DNA of 64,000 bases from Gammaproteobacteria bacterium (GTDB lineage: Bacteria > Pseudomonadota > Gammaproteobacteria > Steroidobacterales > Woeseiaceae): NCBI GenBank assembly GCA_029884455.1, contig JAOUHU010000004.1:40236-104235 (forward strand), in the 5' to 3' direction. Positions 44,685-53,161 of this stretch are shown here, piece after piece; position 1 is the stretch's first letter, and every line of letters begins with the position of its first letter. Under the pieces are notes generated by a model. That model saw nothing but the letters and a program-made list of their open reading frames with translations. It was not told where the DNA came from and made no database searches. Both the position numbers and the translations under genes were made by a program.

Positions 44685-47435
44685 TCAGAACGTCTTGCGC
44701 AGACCCAGGGTCAATACTCTCCCGATCGGGCTGGACTCGGAGGAGTTGTATCCACCGTTTGTATTGAAAAACGGCGGGTCTTCATCGGTAATGTTGCTGC
44801 CTTGCAGGAACAGCTGCGTACCCCAGGCGTCGATATCGTAAGAAACATACAAATTGAATATGTTGTATGCATCGACCTCGCTTTGCAGCGGGTCATTACG
44901 CACGTCATATGCGTTGGTGTACTTCCAGGTCAGCTTGGCGGACACATTTTCCCTGTTCCAGCTGACGCTTGCGTTGGACAGGAATTCCAGCGAGCTGAAC
45001 GTCGTGTTCAGGTCACCGTTCAGGAAATCCTGCCAAATGCCGCCGGTACCGGCCTGTTGGTCAAAACGCGTCTTCTTGTTGAACGAGTAAGCCACGATAA
45101 AGTCGCCAATGTCGGTATCCCAGGAGTAATCGATCGCGACGTCAAAACCGGCGGAGTCGATGTTAAACGCATTCACCTGCTGGAAGCTCCAGAGGAACGG
45201 CACCGGCGTACCCGCGGGCAGGCCCGGCATCGTCGGCAAATCGGAGTTCTGCTGCAGGCCGAAAGTCCAGGCGTCGAGTTCGGCCTGGGTCGGCATCAGC
45301 ACGAGGCGGTCGTTCAAGCCAGGCACTACCGTGATTACGTCGAGGCGCGGTGCGGTCACCATCTGCTCCAGCAGTTTGTCGTAATAGGTGATTGACAGCC
45401 TCAAGCCTGGCAGCCAGTCGGGATTGACCAGGTCAAAACCAACCGACCACGTCTCACCCGAACCGGCGTTCAGGCCGTAATTACCACCAGTAACATTTGC
45501 GCCGCGGATCTGGCCGTCATTGATATAGCAGCCATCGGCCGTACAGGAGGCCGGGAAATTGGCCTGCGCCCAGGCAATATAGGCCGCCGTTGAATCGTCA
45601 CTGAAATCGCTCGGGATAAACGAACGCTGCGTGGGTGCCTGGCCCCAGCCCGACTCCGTGGTCTGGCCGGTTGGTTCCTCGCCGCGACTGGTCAGCGCTG
45701 GCGCTACGAATGACTCGGCGTAGGTGGCACGAATTTTCAGCGAGTCGGTCAGCTGATACTGCGCCGCGAAGCGAGGGTTGGTGGTACTGCCAAAGTCACT
45801 GTAGTCATCCGCCCGTATCGCCAGGTTGAGATCGAAACGTTCGGTAACCGGCAGGTACATCTCGCCAAAGAACGCTGTTACGTCACGATCGATGTCAGTG
45901 TCGATCACCTGCGTATTCGTGCTGGCGGGCCCTGTGACAGCCGGTCGCCGACGTACCTGGTTAATGTTGTAGCTGATAGTGTTGGCACCGACCGCGAGTT
46001 TCGCCGGGCCACCCGGCAAGCTGAACACCTCGCCGTCGAATTTCAGGATGACGTCAGACATGGTCTGCACGGCGCGCTGCTCGTCCATGCTGTCCTGCAG
46101 GTACAGCAGCTCGGAGGCAGATACGTTTGCGCCACTGGTCCAGATATTCAGCGCAGTCGCAGGATCGGTGTCGTCGAGCAGGTCCCTGGCGCAAAAGCTG
46201 CAGAGTTCATTCTCGTCAATTTCGGTTGCAGAATCGCGACCCACCATGGCGCCCAGGCTGCCGGCCCAGGAATTACCGAAGTCATACTCAAGCTTGGGTG
46301 CAACATAAAAAACCTGCTGCGTGCCGATGCCTTTAGCAGCGCCGAGCATTTCATTCGCATCCCAGTTAACGGTGCCCGAGGTCGCCCCGGTTGTGCCAGG
46401 CGAGACAAAATACGGATTTGCATTGGTTGCCGTTGTGGAAAGCGTACCGGCACTGATGTCGTCGAGGTTCCTGCGATCGGAATAGACGAACTCCACGTCC
46501 AGCAGCAGGTCGTCGCTGTATTCCTTCTGATAGGAAAGGAAGACGCTGTGCCGCTTTTCCGAGCCGATCAGAGAGGTGAATTCATCGGTGTTGCAGTAGG
46601 CATCGGTGAACGTGTCGCCAGCCCCGTACGGCGCATCGTATCGCACCCCGCCGACCTGCATGGTGGTCGGCCCGCAGTTGAACGAAGAAAAGTTCCGCCC
46701 GCCTCGGTCCCTGAGATCGGAGGTGATTTTTGGACGGTCCTTGCTGGCCAGTTCGCTGCGGTATGAATACGCGTAGGCAAGCGTCACATTGCCGCCTGCC
46801 CAGGCACTGCCGGTCACGAAGTTGAGGTTCTGGGTATCATAGCCATCGCCAAATCCGACCTGGGCCGAAACTTCGGTGTCCTCGACGTTCCGCTTGGTTA
46901 CGAAGTTGAGCACTCCCGCGACCGCGTCCGAGCCATAAACGGCGGACGCTCCATCCGGCAGAACGTCTACGCGCCGCAGCGCGGCCGGCGGGATAATGCT
47001 CGGGTCAGCCAGCGTATGCCGGGTGCCGCTGAGCGGAATGCGGTGCCCGTTCACCAGGATCAGCGTGCTGTTGCTGGCACTGGCCCCGAGGCTGTGAATG
47101 GTTGGCGCAAACGTTCCAGAGCCATCGGCGCTGCCGTAGGCACCTTGCGCCGCGTTACCAAAACCCGTTATTTGCGGCACGTCATTCATTATTTGCTGCA
47201 CCGACACCGCGCCCGACTCCTGGATGGCGAGTTCGCCCACTGAAATCAGGTTTTGGCCAACCGGCGGCGCGCCGCGCAGCGACGTTCCGGTTTCAGTTAC
47301 AACGATTTCTTCCATGCCGTCGTCGCCCTGTTGGTCTTGTGCCAATACCGGGCCAGCGGCAAGCAATGCCACGACCATGGCGGTCGGCGCCCAAAGACCC
47401 GTCATGGATTTCCGGTCAGAACGTAGTGTGTTCAT
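44685..47435 (-). CDS. TonB-dependent outer-membrane receptor 2
   Basis: A 916-residue receptor. The signal peptide ends near GPVLAQ, followed by a TonB-box-like MEEIVVTETGT. The plug carries SASNSTLILVNGHRIPL, RVDVLPDGASAVYGSDAVAG and LNFVTKRN. The barrel ends with the classic terminal phenylalanine in RVLTLGLRKTF. The stretch GTSLRGAPPVGQNLISV is like GTGIRGVAPVGSQVLDI of receptor 1, so the two belong to one subfamily. A ribosome binding site GGGGGA lies before ATG 47435. It starts the minus-strand locus and has a 423-base upstream region shared with the divergent MFS gene, carrying AACTAACCGGTT. Ligand unknown. Confidence 0.93.
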   Translation of the reverse strand: MNTLRSDRKSMTGLWAPTAMVVALLAAGPVLAQDQQGDDGMEEIVVTETGTSLRGAPPVGQNLISVGELAIQESGAVSVQQIMNDVPQITGFGNAAQGAYGSADGSGTFAPTIHSLGASASNSTLILVNGHRIPLSGTRHTLADPSIIPPAALRRVDVLPDGASAVYGSDAVAGVLNFVTKRNVEDTEVSAQVGFGDGYDTQNLNFVTGSAWAGGNVTLAYAYSYRSELASKDRPKITSDLRDRGGRNFSSFNCGPTTMQVGGVRYDAPYGAGDTFTDAYCNTDEFTSLIGSEKRHSVFLSYQKEYSDDLLLDVEFVYSDRRNLDDISAGTLSTTATNANPYFVSPGTTGATSGTVNWDANEMLGAAKGIGTQQVFYVAPKLEYDFGNSWAGSLGAMVGRDSATEIDENELCSFCARDLLDDTDPATALNIWTSGANVSASELLYLQDSMDEQRAVQTMSDVILKFDGEVFSLPGGPAKLAVGANTISYNINQVRRRPAVTGPASTNTQVIDTDIDRDVTAFFGEMYLPVTERFDLNLAIRADDYSDFGSTTNPRFAAQYQLTDSLKIRATYAESFVAPALTSRGEEPTGQTTESGWGQAPTQRSFIPSDFSDDSTAAYIAWAQANFPASCTADGCYINDGQIRGANVTGGNYGLNAGSGETWSVGFDLVNPDWLPGLRLSITYYDKLLEQMVTAPRLDVITVVPGLNDRLVLMPTQAELDAWTFGLQQNSDLPTMPGLPAGTPVPFLWSFQQVNAFNIDSAGFDVAIDYSWDTDIGDFIVAYSFNKKTRFDQQAGTGGIWQDFLNGDLNTTFSSLEFLSNASVSWNRENVSAKLTWKYTNAYDVRNDPLQSEVDAYNIFNLYVSYDIDAWGTQLFLQGSNITDEDPPFFNTNGGYNSSESSPIGRVLTLGLRKTF

Positions 47436-47858
47436 GGTATCCCCCTGTTTACTTCGTTTAATTGAGTTTCACGGCAGGGCCGCTGTGCATTCCCGCTTTC
47501 AAATGCAGGTTTCTCGGTCAGGTCGGGCGCACAGAATCAACGCCCAATGTAACCAACCTCCACACGCTAACCCGTGGCGGCCAAGATCCCCTCATGGCCG
47601 AAACTAACCGGTTTGTTCATAATCTGTCAACCTGCGATTCGCGCAATGGCAGGGGTTAACCTTGACATTAACGGACTGGTTAGTAATCTTTGACACTGAA
47701 TTATAGTCCATTGGTCGCAGGACGCCAGCCGACGCCGGCCGCGAATTGCCCTGATTGACACAGATCTGATCGGTCCGGCTGCAAGAATATGAGCCAGCGG
47801 TAATGCCGATAGAGAGCACTCATCTGTCCGATGCACGCAGTCTTCAGGGGGAATAGTT
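47436..47858. other. Gene-free divergent regulatory region between TonB receptor 2 and the MFS gene
   Basis: No gene is supported here. The region holds AACTAACCGGTT at 47602-47613, a related ACTAACCAGT on the minus strand at 47675-47684, and TTGACA at 47662-47667 that could be a plus-strand -35 for the MFS gene, though no good -10 was found. Receptor and transporter are probably co-regulated from this region. Confidence 0.55.
47602..47613. promoter_or_regulatory. AACTAACCGGTT box upstream of TonB receptor 2
   Basis: Exact 12-base match to the box at 42176-42187. It lies 167 bases upstream of the receptor start and about 245 bases upstream of the MFS start. Core AACCGGTT is palindromic. Confidence 0.35.
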
Positions 47859-49211
47859 ATGCAGAATGAAACGTCGCAGGCTGCCGGCATCGCCCAAGCC
47901 GAGCCCAGAACCAGGAAACGCATCATCGTATTGGCATTGATCAGCGTTGGCACGACGATCAACTATCTCGACCGCGCAGTACTCGGCGTGGCCGCGCCGA
48001 GTATCGTTGCCGAATTCGCTTTCGGCGCTGCGGTTATGGGGATCCTGTTCTCGGCCTTTTCCTGGACCTATGCGGCGGCGCAGATACCCGGCGGCGTTAT
48101 CCTCGACAAGATCGGCACGCGGCTGACCTACTTCTGGTCGGTCGGGCTGTGGTCCGTGTTCATCCTGTTGCACGGGCTGTCGACCGGATTCTATTCACTG
48201 CTGGCGTCGCGGCTTGGACTTGGCGTGACAGAGGCGCCCTGTTTCCCCGCCAACAGCCGGGTACTGGCGACCTGGTTCCCGCAGCACGAACGCGCCCGCG
48301 CAAACAGTGTTTTTTCTGTCGGCCAGTATTTTGGCCTTGCATTTCTCACACCGGTGCTGTTCTGGATAGTCGCCGAATTCGGCTGGCGAGCATTGTTCAT
48401 CATTGCCGGTGTCATCGGCATCGTCTTTGCCGCCATCTGGCTACGGGCCTACCATGAACCGGCTGACCATCCGACCGTCAACCAGGCCGAACTCGACTAT
48501 ATAAAGCGTGGTGGTGGTGTCGCCGGGCAAAGTCGCCCTACTCCCTTTTCACTCAAGAGCATGGGTATTTTGCTCAGGCACCGGCAGATACTCGGTGCGT
48601 CGCTGGGACAGTTCGCCGGAAACTCCACGCTGGTTTTCTTCCTGACCTGGTTCCCGACCTACCTGGCAACCGAACGCCAGATGGGTTGGCTCAAGGTCGG
48701 CTTCTTTGCCGTCGCGCCCTATATTGCGGCATCCATAGGCGTGCTGGTTGGCGGCCAGATATCGGACAAACTGCTCGAGAAGACCGGCTCGGCGAACGTC
48801 GGCAGAAAGCTGCCTATCATCGCCGGGCTGCTGCTCGCATCGACGATCATCCTTGCGAACTACGTCGAAAGCGACGTGACCGTAATCGTGGTCATGTCGA
48901 TCGCCTTCTTCGGCCAGGGGATGGTGAACCTAGGCTGGACTCTGATCACGGATGTGGCACCCAAGCAATTGATTGGGCTGACCGGCGGTATCTTCAATTT
49001 CTGCGCAAACCTCGCCGGCATCGCCACGCCCATGGTCATTGGTTTTGTGGTCGCGGCCACCGGCTCGTTCTTCGGCGGCCTCGCCTACATCGCAGTTGTC
49101 GCACTGATTGGAGTTTTCTCCTACGTATTCATTGTCGGCGATGTGCACCGTATTGAGCTGACCGAAGCGGAACTTGCTGTCATTCGTCACGAGACAGAAT
49201 TGGACGTATAG
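47859..49211 (+). CDS. MFS transporter, organic-anion (ACS) type
   Basis: A 450-residue inner-membrane transporter with 12 predicted helices. The start has GGGGGA upstream. Family features are TINYLDRAVLGVAAPSI in helix 1, GGVILDKIGTRLTY between helices 2 and 3, and the PANSRVLATWFPQHERARAN loop. This is the pattern of the anion:cation symporter branch that imports hexuronates, galactonate, phthalate and similar organic acids. It is divergent from TonB receptor 2, so uptake of the same compound, or of its hydrolysis product, is plausible. It is not in one operon with the small gene that follows, 104 bases away. Confidence 0.9.
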   Translation: MQNETSQAAGIAQAEPRTRKRIIVLALISVGTTINYLDRAVLGVAAPSIVAEFAFGAAVMGILFSAFSWTYAAAQIPGGVILDKIGTRLTYFWSVGLWSVFILLHGLSTGFYSLLASRLGLGVTEAPCFPANSRVLATWFPQHERARANSVFSVGQYFGLAFLTPVLFWIVAEFGWRALFIIAGVIGIVFAAIWLRAYHEPADHPTVNQAELDYIKRGGGVAGQSRPTPFSLKSMGILLRHRQILGASLGQFAGNSTLVFFLTWFPTYLATERQMGWLKVGFFAVAPYIAASIGVLVGGQISDKLLEKTGSANVGRKLPIIAGLLLASTIILANYVESDVTVIVVMSIAFFGQGMVNLGWTLITDVAPKQLIGLTGGIFNFCANLAGIATPMVIGFVVAATGSFFGGLAYIAVVALIGVFSYVFIVGDVHRIELTEAELAVIRHETELDV

Positions 49212-49315
49212 GCCTTACCAGGGCTTATCCTGCATACGGCAAACGCCATCAAAAAATGGTGTTCTCTGAGCTATGATGCCGGTCGAAGCGCTACTCAACG
49301 CGACCGGAGGTGGCT

Positions 49316-49849
49316 ATGGATATCGATACGCTTGCCAAGCTTGGCGAGTTTGTCGGCGGGTTTTTCGTCGTGGTGTCGCTGGTGTACCTGGCCTACCAGG
49401 TCCGACAAAACACCCGCTCATTGCGATCCGAAAACTATGCTCGTGTTCTGGATCGAATGTCGACCCTGCAATCCCGCGTGAGCGTCGATGCGGACATGAA
49501 CCGTGTTTTTACCGTCGGTGCCGAAGATCCTTACCGACTCTCGCGCATGGAACGCACGCGATTCGCCTGGGCAATGTATGAAATGCTTGGCAATGCCGAG
49601 TTCATGTATCACCAGCACGCAGAAAGGATGTTGTCACCCGTGGTCTGGCAGCGCTGGGAGGCAACGCTCGCCTGGTGGATGTCTCACCCGGGCATGCGTG
49701 CATGGTGGACCGCCAAACCGTCACCGTTTTCGGCTGATTTCCAGGCATTCGTCGACGACATCATTCGCGAAGACCACTTCGACCGCGATGCGGTAAAACG
49801 CTGGCATGCGTTTGTCGCCGGCGAGGACAAACCGGCGACGGTTGCCTGA
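49316..49849 (+). CDS. Conserved small membrane-anchored protein of unknown function
   Basis: A 177-residue protein. ATG 49316 follows GGAGG closely; a GTG at 49310 overlaps that ribosome binding site and was not used. One N-terminal membrane helix (GEFVGGFFVVVSLVYLAYQV) is followed by an acidic and aromatic cytoplasmic region with RTRFAWAMYEMLGNAEFMY and a tryptophan-rich WEATLAWWMSHPGMRAWW. I know this layout from many hypothetical proteins of marine proteobacteria, but no function is assigned. The aquaporin-like gene begins 25 bases after the stop. Confidence 0.75.
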   Translation: MDIDTLAKLGEFVGGFFVVVSLVYLAYQVRQNTRSLRSENYARVLDRMSTLQSRVSVDADMNRVFTVGAEDPYRLSRMERTRFAWAMYEMLGNAEFMYHQHAERMLSPVVWQRWEATLAWWMSHPGMRAWWTAKPSPFSADFQAFVDDIIREDHFDRDAVKRWHAFVAGEDKPATVA

Positions 49850-49874
49850 GTCGCAGGCGCTGCCCCTGGACCGA

Positions 49875-50543
49875 ATGAAAAACCTCGCTCGAGCTGCAAT
49901 TATCGCGGAACTGCTTGGTACGGCGTTACTGTTGGCCACCGTCGTCGGCTCAGGGATCATGGCGCAGGCGCTGGCCGATGGAAATGCGGCCATCATGTTG
50001 CTGGCCAACTCGCTGGCGACGGGTGCGATCCTTGTAGTCCTGATCCTTGCACTGGCCGGCGAGTCCGGCGCGCACTTCAATCCCGTTGTCAGCCTGGTAT
50101 TCTACTTGCGCAAAGACATCTCCGGCAGCCAGTTGATTTACTACCTGTTCGCACAGCTCTGCGGTGCAGTGATTGGCGTGCTGCTGGCACACGCGATGTT
50201 CGATCAACCCCTGGTCAGTGAATACAGCACACCAAGAACCGGCCAGGGCCAGTTTCTTTCTGAACTGGTGGCAGCCTTTGGCCTGGTCGCAGCGATACTT
50301 GCGACACTCCGTCGAGGTGTGGCCGCGGTCGCCGCTTCGGTCGGCCTCTACATCACTGCTGCTTATTGGTTCACGGCTTCGACTTCCTTTGCGAACCCGG
50401 CGGTGACCCTGGCGCGCGCCCTGACCGGGTCGTTTTCGGGAATACGCATGGTCGATGTGCCGATGTTCATACTGGCGCAGTTGCTCGGTGCGATGCTTGC
50501 GTTTTATCTCGCCCGTGGTTTTCGCAAACCAGGCAGTCAGTAG
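49875..50543 (+). CDS. Aquaporin/MIP-family channel
   Basis: About 222 residues with six membrane segments and the two half-helix motifs of the family. The first is HFNPVVS (NPV in place of NPA) and the second FANPAVT. The N-terminal GTALLLATVVGSGIM and the GESGAHFNPV context fit the bacterial branch often linked with arsenite or small neutral solutes. No arsenic gene is nearby, so the solute is open. ATG 49875 was chosen because the longer frame from 49806 overlaps the previous gene; the ribosome binding site is weak. Confidence 0.85.
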   Translation: MKNLARAAIIAELLGTALLLATVVGSGIMAQALADGNAAIMLLANSLATGAILVVLILALAGESGAHFNPVVSLVFYLRKDISGSQLIYYLFAQLCGAVIGVLLAHAMFDQPLVSEYSTPRTGQGQFLSELVAAFGLVAAILATLRRGVAAVAASVGLYITAAYWFTASTSFANPAVTLARALTGSFSGIRMVDVPMFILAQLLGAMLAFYLARGFRKPGSQ

Positions 50544-50573
50544 CGACGAAAATTCGTTAGACTGACCGGTGCC

Positions 50574-51989
50574 ATGGCCACGCAAAAATACCTGCAATTT
50601 GACGGCAACATCCTGCTCTTGGGATTTGGCTCGGTCGCGCAGGGTCTGCTGCCCTTGTTGCTGCGTCATGTCGACGTACCCGCAAGCCGCATTGCGATAA
50701 TTACCGGCGATGACCGCGGCCGCGAGGAGGCCGACGCCTTCGGCGTGAAATTCGAGATCAATCCGCTGCGGCGGGAAAACTTTCGCGCCATTCTCGATGC
50801 GCGCCTCGCGCGTGGTGACTTTCTTGTCAACCTGTCGGTCGATGTAGCCAGTGCCGCGCTCATCGAGTTTTGTGCCGAACGGGAGGTCCTTTACCTCGAT
50901 ACCTGCATCGAGCCGTGGCCTGGCGGGCACACCGACCCGGCACTGTCGGCATCGCAACGATCCAATTATGGGCAGCGCGAAGTGGCGCTGGCGCTACGGC
51001 AGAAATTTCCGCAAAGCGCCACAGCGGTACTCACGCACGGCGCCAATCCCGGGCTGATTTCGCATTGGGTCAAGCAGGGGCTGGTGAATCTCGCGCGTGA
51101 CATCCTCGGCGCATCGGAAATCCCGGTGTCGCAACCCGACTGGGCGCGCCTGGCGATGCGCCTCGGTGTCAAAAGCATCCATTGTTCGGAGCGCGACACA
51201 CAGGTTTCCCTGCCACGCAAGCGCTTGAACGAATTCGTCAATACCTGGTCCGTCGACGGCTTGATCAGCGAAAGTACCCAGCCCAGCGAACTCGGCTGGG
51301 GTTCGCATGAAAAGCACTTTCCGGCCGACGGCTATGAGCACAGATCCGGCGCCAGGTCCGCCATTTACCTCGGCCGGCCAGGTGCCCTGGTGCGGGTGCG
51401 AACCTGGACGCCGATACAAGGCCCGTTTCATGGCTTCCTGATCACGCATGGCGAAGCCATTTCGATCGCCGAGTACCTGACCGTGCGCGACGGCGACAAA
51501 GTCGTTTACCGGCCGACCTGCCACTATGCCTATCACCCTTGCGACGACACAGTCATGTCCTTGCATGAGCTGGTGGGGCGCAACTGGGTCACGCAGGAAA
51601 AGCTCAGGCTGCTGCGCGATGAAGTCACGGATGGCGTCGACGAACTCGGCGCGCTGCTGCTCGGTCATGAGCGCGGGGCGTACTGGTACGGCTCGCAACT
51701 GTCAGTACACGAAGCGCGCAAACTGGCGCCGTACAACAATGCGACCAGCCTGCAGGTGGCCGCCGGCGTGCTCGGCGCGGTGATCTGGGCGATGCAGAAC
51801 CCGCAGGCCGGCATTGTCGAACCGGAACAGCTGGATTTTCAGCGCGTGCTGCAGATTGCCAACCCCTACCTCGGGCCAGTTGCCGGCGTTTACTCGGACT
51901 GGACACCACTACAGGGGCGCAATTATCCCTTTGCCGAAGACCTGGATAACGAAGACCCGTGGCAATTCAAGAATATTCTCGTGAACTGA
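50574..51989 (+). CDS. hss: Homospermidine synthase
   Basis: Makes sym-homospermidine from putrescine, using NAD-dependent oxidative deamination followed by condensation. The 471-residue protein has the expected length. An N-terminal Rossmann fold appears as NILLLGFGSVAQGLLPLLL, followed by FLVNLSVDVASAALIEFC, LYLDTCIEPWPGG and VLTHGANPGLISHWVKQGL, all typical of bacterial Hss. It stands 30 bases after the aquaporin-like gene on the same strand. Together with the ureohydrolase at 58236, it points to active polyamine metabolism in this organism. Fairly certain. Confidence 0.9.
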   Translation: MATQKYLQFDGNILLLGFGSVAQGLLPLLLRHVDVPASRIAIITGDDRGREEADAFGVKFEINPLRRENFRAILDARLARGDFLVNLSVDVASAALIEFCAEREVLYLDTCIEPWPGGHTDPALSASQRSNYGQREVALALRQKFPQSATAVLTHGANPGLISHWVKQGLVNLARDILGASEIPVSQPDWARLAMRLGVKSIHCSERDTQVSLPRKRLNEFVNTWSVDGLISESTQPSELGWGSHEKHFPADGYEHRSGARSAIYLGRPGALVRVRTWTPIQGPFHGFLITHGEAISIAEYLTVRDGDKVVYRPTCHYAYHPCDDTVMSLHELVGRNWVTQEKLRLLRDEVTDGVDELGALLLGHERGAYWYGSQLSVHEARKLAPYNNATSLQVAAGVLGAVIWAMQNPQAGIVEPEQLDFQRVLQIANPYLGPVAGVYSDWTPLQGRNYPFAEDLDNEDPWQFKNILVN

Positions 51990-51994
51990 ACAGC

Positions 51995-52483
51995 TCACTG
52001 CGCCGAGAAATCTTCGCCGGCCTTGTGTGACTCAAAAATGGTATATGCCGCGCCATCGGCCAGCACCGCGATAGTATTGAAGTCTTGCGGACGGGGGTGC
52101 TCCATTCCCGGCGACCCCAGCGGCATTCCTGGCACAGCAATTGCGGTCACGTTCTCGGGTTTTTCCTTTAGCAGCCTGAGAATGTCGCTGGCCGGCACGT
52201 GCCCCTCGATGATGTAGCCCTCGACAACCGCCGTGTGACATGACATCAGCGGCCCCGGAATATTATTTTTCTCTTTAAACGCAACGATCTCAGGGTCGTC
52301 AATGGATTCCACCGTAAACCCGTGCGACCGCAGGTGCTCCGCCCACGAGTCGCAACAACCGCAACCGGGATTCTTGTGCATGACCACGTGCGTCGCATCG
52401 ACGGTCTCACCTGCAACAGTGTCATCGGCCCAGGCAGGCAGGACCAGAAACAAACCCATCAGGAACGGCAGCAGTCGATTCAT
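51995..52483 (-). CDS. DUF411 metal-binding-type periplasmic protein
   Basis: About 162 residues from ATG 52483; the frame is open to 52576. After a signal peptide (ending LPAWADD) comes the DUF411 region with the cysteine motif MHKNPGCGCCDSWAEHL, then FKEKNNIPGPLMSCHTAVVEGY, and IAVPGMPLGSPGME. DUF411 proteins are often near copper-resistance genes and are thought to bind metal. The cysteines and histidines are all present. It converges with homospermidine synthase, with six bases between the stops. Confidence 0.88.
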   Translation of the reverse strand: MNRLLPFLMGLFLVLPAWADDTVAGETVDATHVVMHKNPGCGCCDSWAEHLRSHGFTVESIDDPEIVAFKEKNNIPGPLMSCHTAVVEGYIIEGHVPASDILRLLKEKPENVTAIAVPGMPLGSPGMEHPRPQDFNTIAVLADGAAYTIFESHKAGEDFSAQ

Positions 52484-52611
52484 GCACCGATTGTAGCTTC
52501 CAAAGGCGCTACAAATCGATAGCCGACCCCTTGAACGGCCGGCGCTGTCCAGCTTGGTGCGTCCGCCCGCGATCAACTATGCTGTGCGGGATCCCACTGC
52601 CGAGGCGCACC

Positions 52612-53127
52612 GTGATATTCCGTAAACCCAATATGAAGCGGCACTGGAAACGCAAGTACGCACAGGGCTTCCAGGGCCATGAGCCGGACTCCTCGCTGGT
52701 CGAGGCGTCGCTGCAGGCGGCACTCGTCCCCGGGTCGGTGGTGGAAATCGGTGCCGGCGCCGGGCACTTCACGCGACTGATGGAGGCATGGGGTTATTCC
52801 GTCAAAGCGACCGATCTCGTCGTCGGCGAACAACTGGACATCACCCGCGAGCGCCTCGGCGACTTCGACAACGTGGTGGCAATGGGCGTCATGCACCACA
52901 TTCTCGATCACGAAAAGCACCGGGCGGCCTTGATAAACATCAAGGCAATGGCGCAGAAAAGAATTCTGCTTGCCGTAAAGTTACCGGCCGAGCGCGTTCG
53001 CAAGAAGTCGAGCCGCGCCTACCGCTACTCGGTGCTCGACTACACCGATATTCTCGGCAGCCCCGTGATTGTCACCGACTGCGGCTACCTGGCATTTCTC
53101 GAGTGGCACGTAGCGACCGGCCCGTAA
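52612..53127 (+). CDS. Class I SAM-dependent methyltransferase
   Basis: A 171-residue methyltransferase. Motif I is VVEIGAGAGHF, followed by VKATDLVVGEQLD, DFDNVVAMGVMHHILDH and LLAVKLPAERV. The start GTG 52612 with GAGG upstream is favoured; ATG 52633 and a TTG at 52531 are alternatives. It is short for the family and lacks an obvious substrate domain, so the target cannot be named. It converges on the DUF3500 gene across 34 bases. Confidence 0.78.
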   Translation: MIFRKPNMKRHWKRKYAQGFQGHEPDSSLVEASLQAALVPGSVVEIGAGAGHFTRLMEAWGYSVKATDLVVGEQLDITRERLGDFDNVVAMGVMHHILDHEKHRAALINIKAMAQKRILLAVKLPAERVRKKSSRAYRYSVLDYTDILGSPVIVTDCGYLAFLEWHVATGP

Positions 53128-53161
53128 GCTGACAGCGCGCTGCGCGGAACGGTGAAGGCAC

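Noticed and set aside
28467..47435. Polysaccharide utilisation locus of the SusC/SusD kind
   Set aside because: Both receptors are ordinary TonB receptors without a SusD lipoprotein or glycoside hydrolases nearby.
49212..49315. Imperfect hairpin AACGCCAT/ATGGTGTT after the MFS gene as a terminator
   Set aside because: One mismatch in a short stem and no T-tract, so it does not meet the pattern of an intrinsic terminator.
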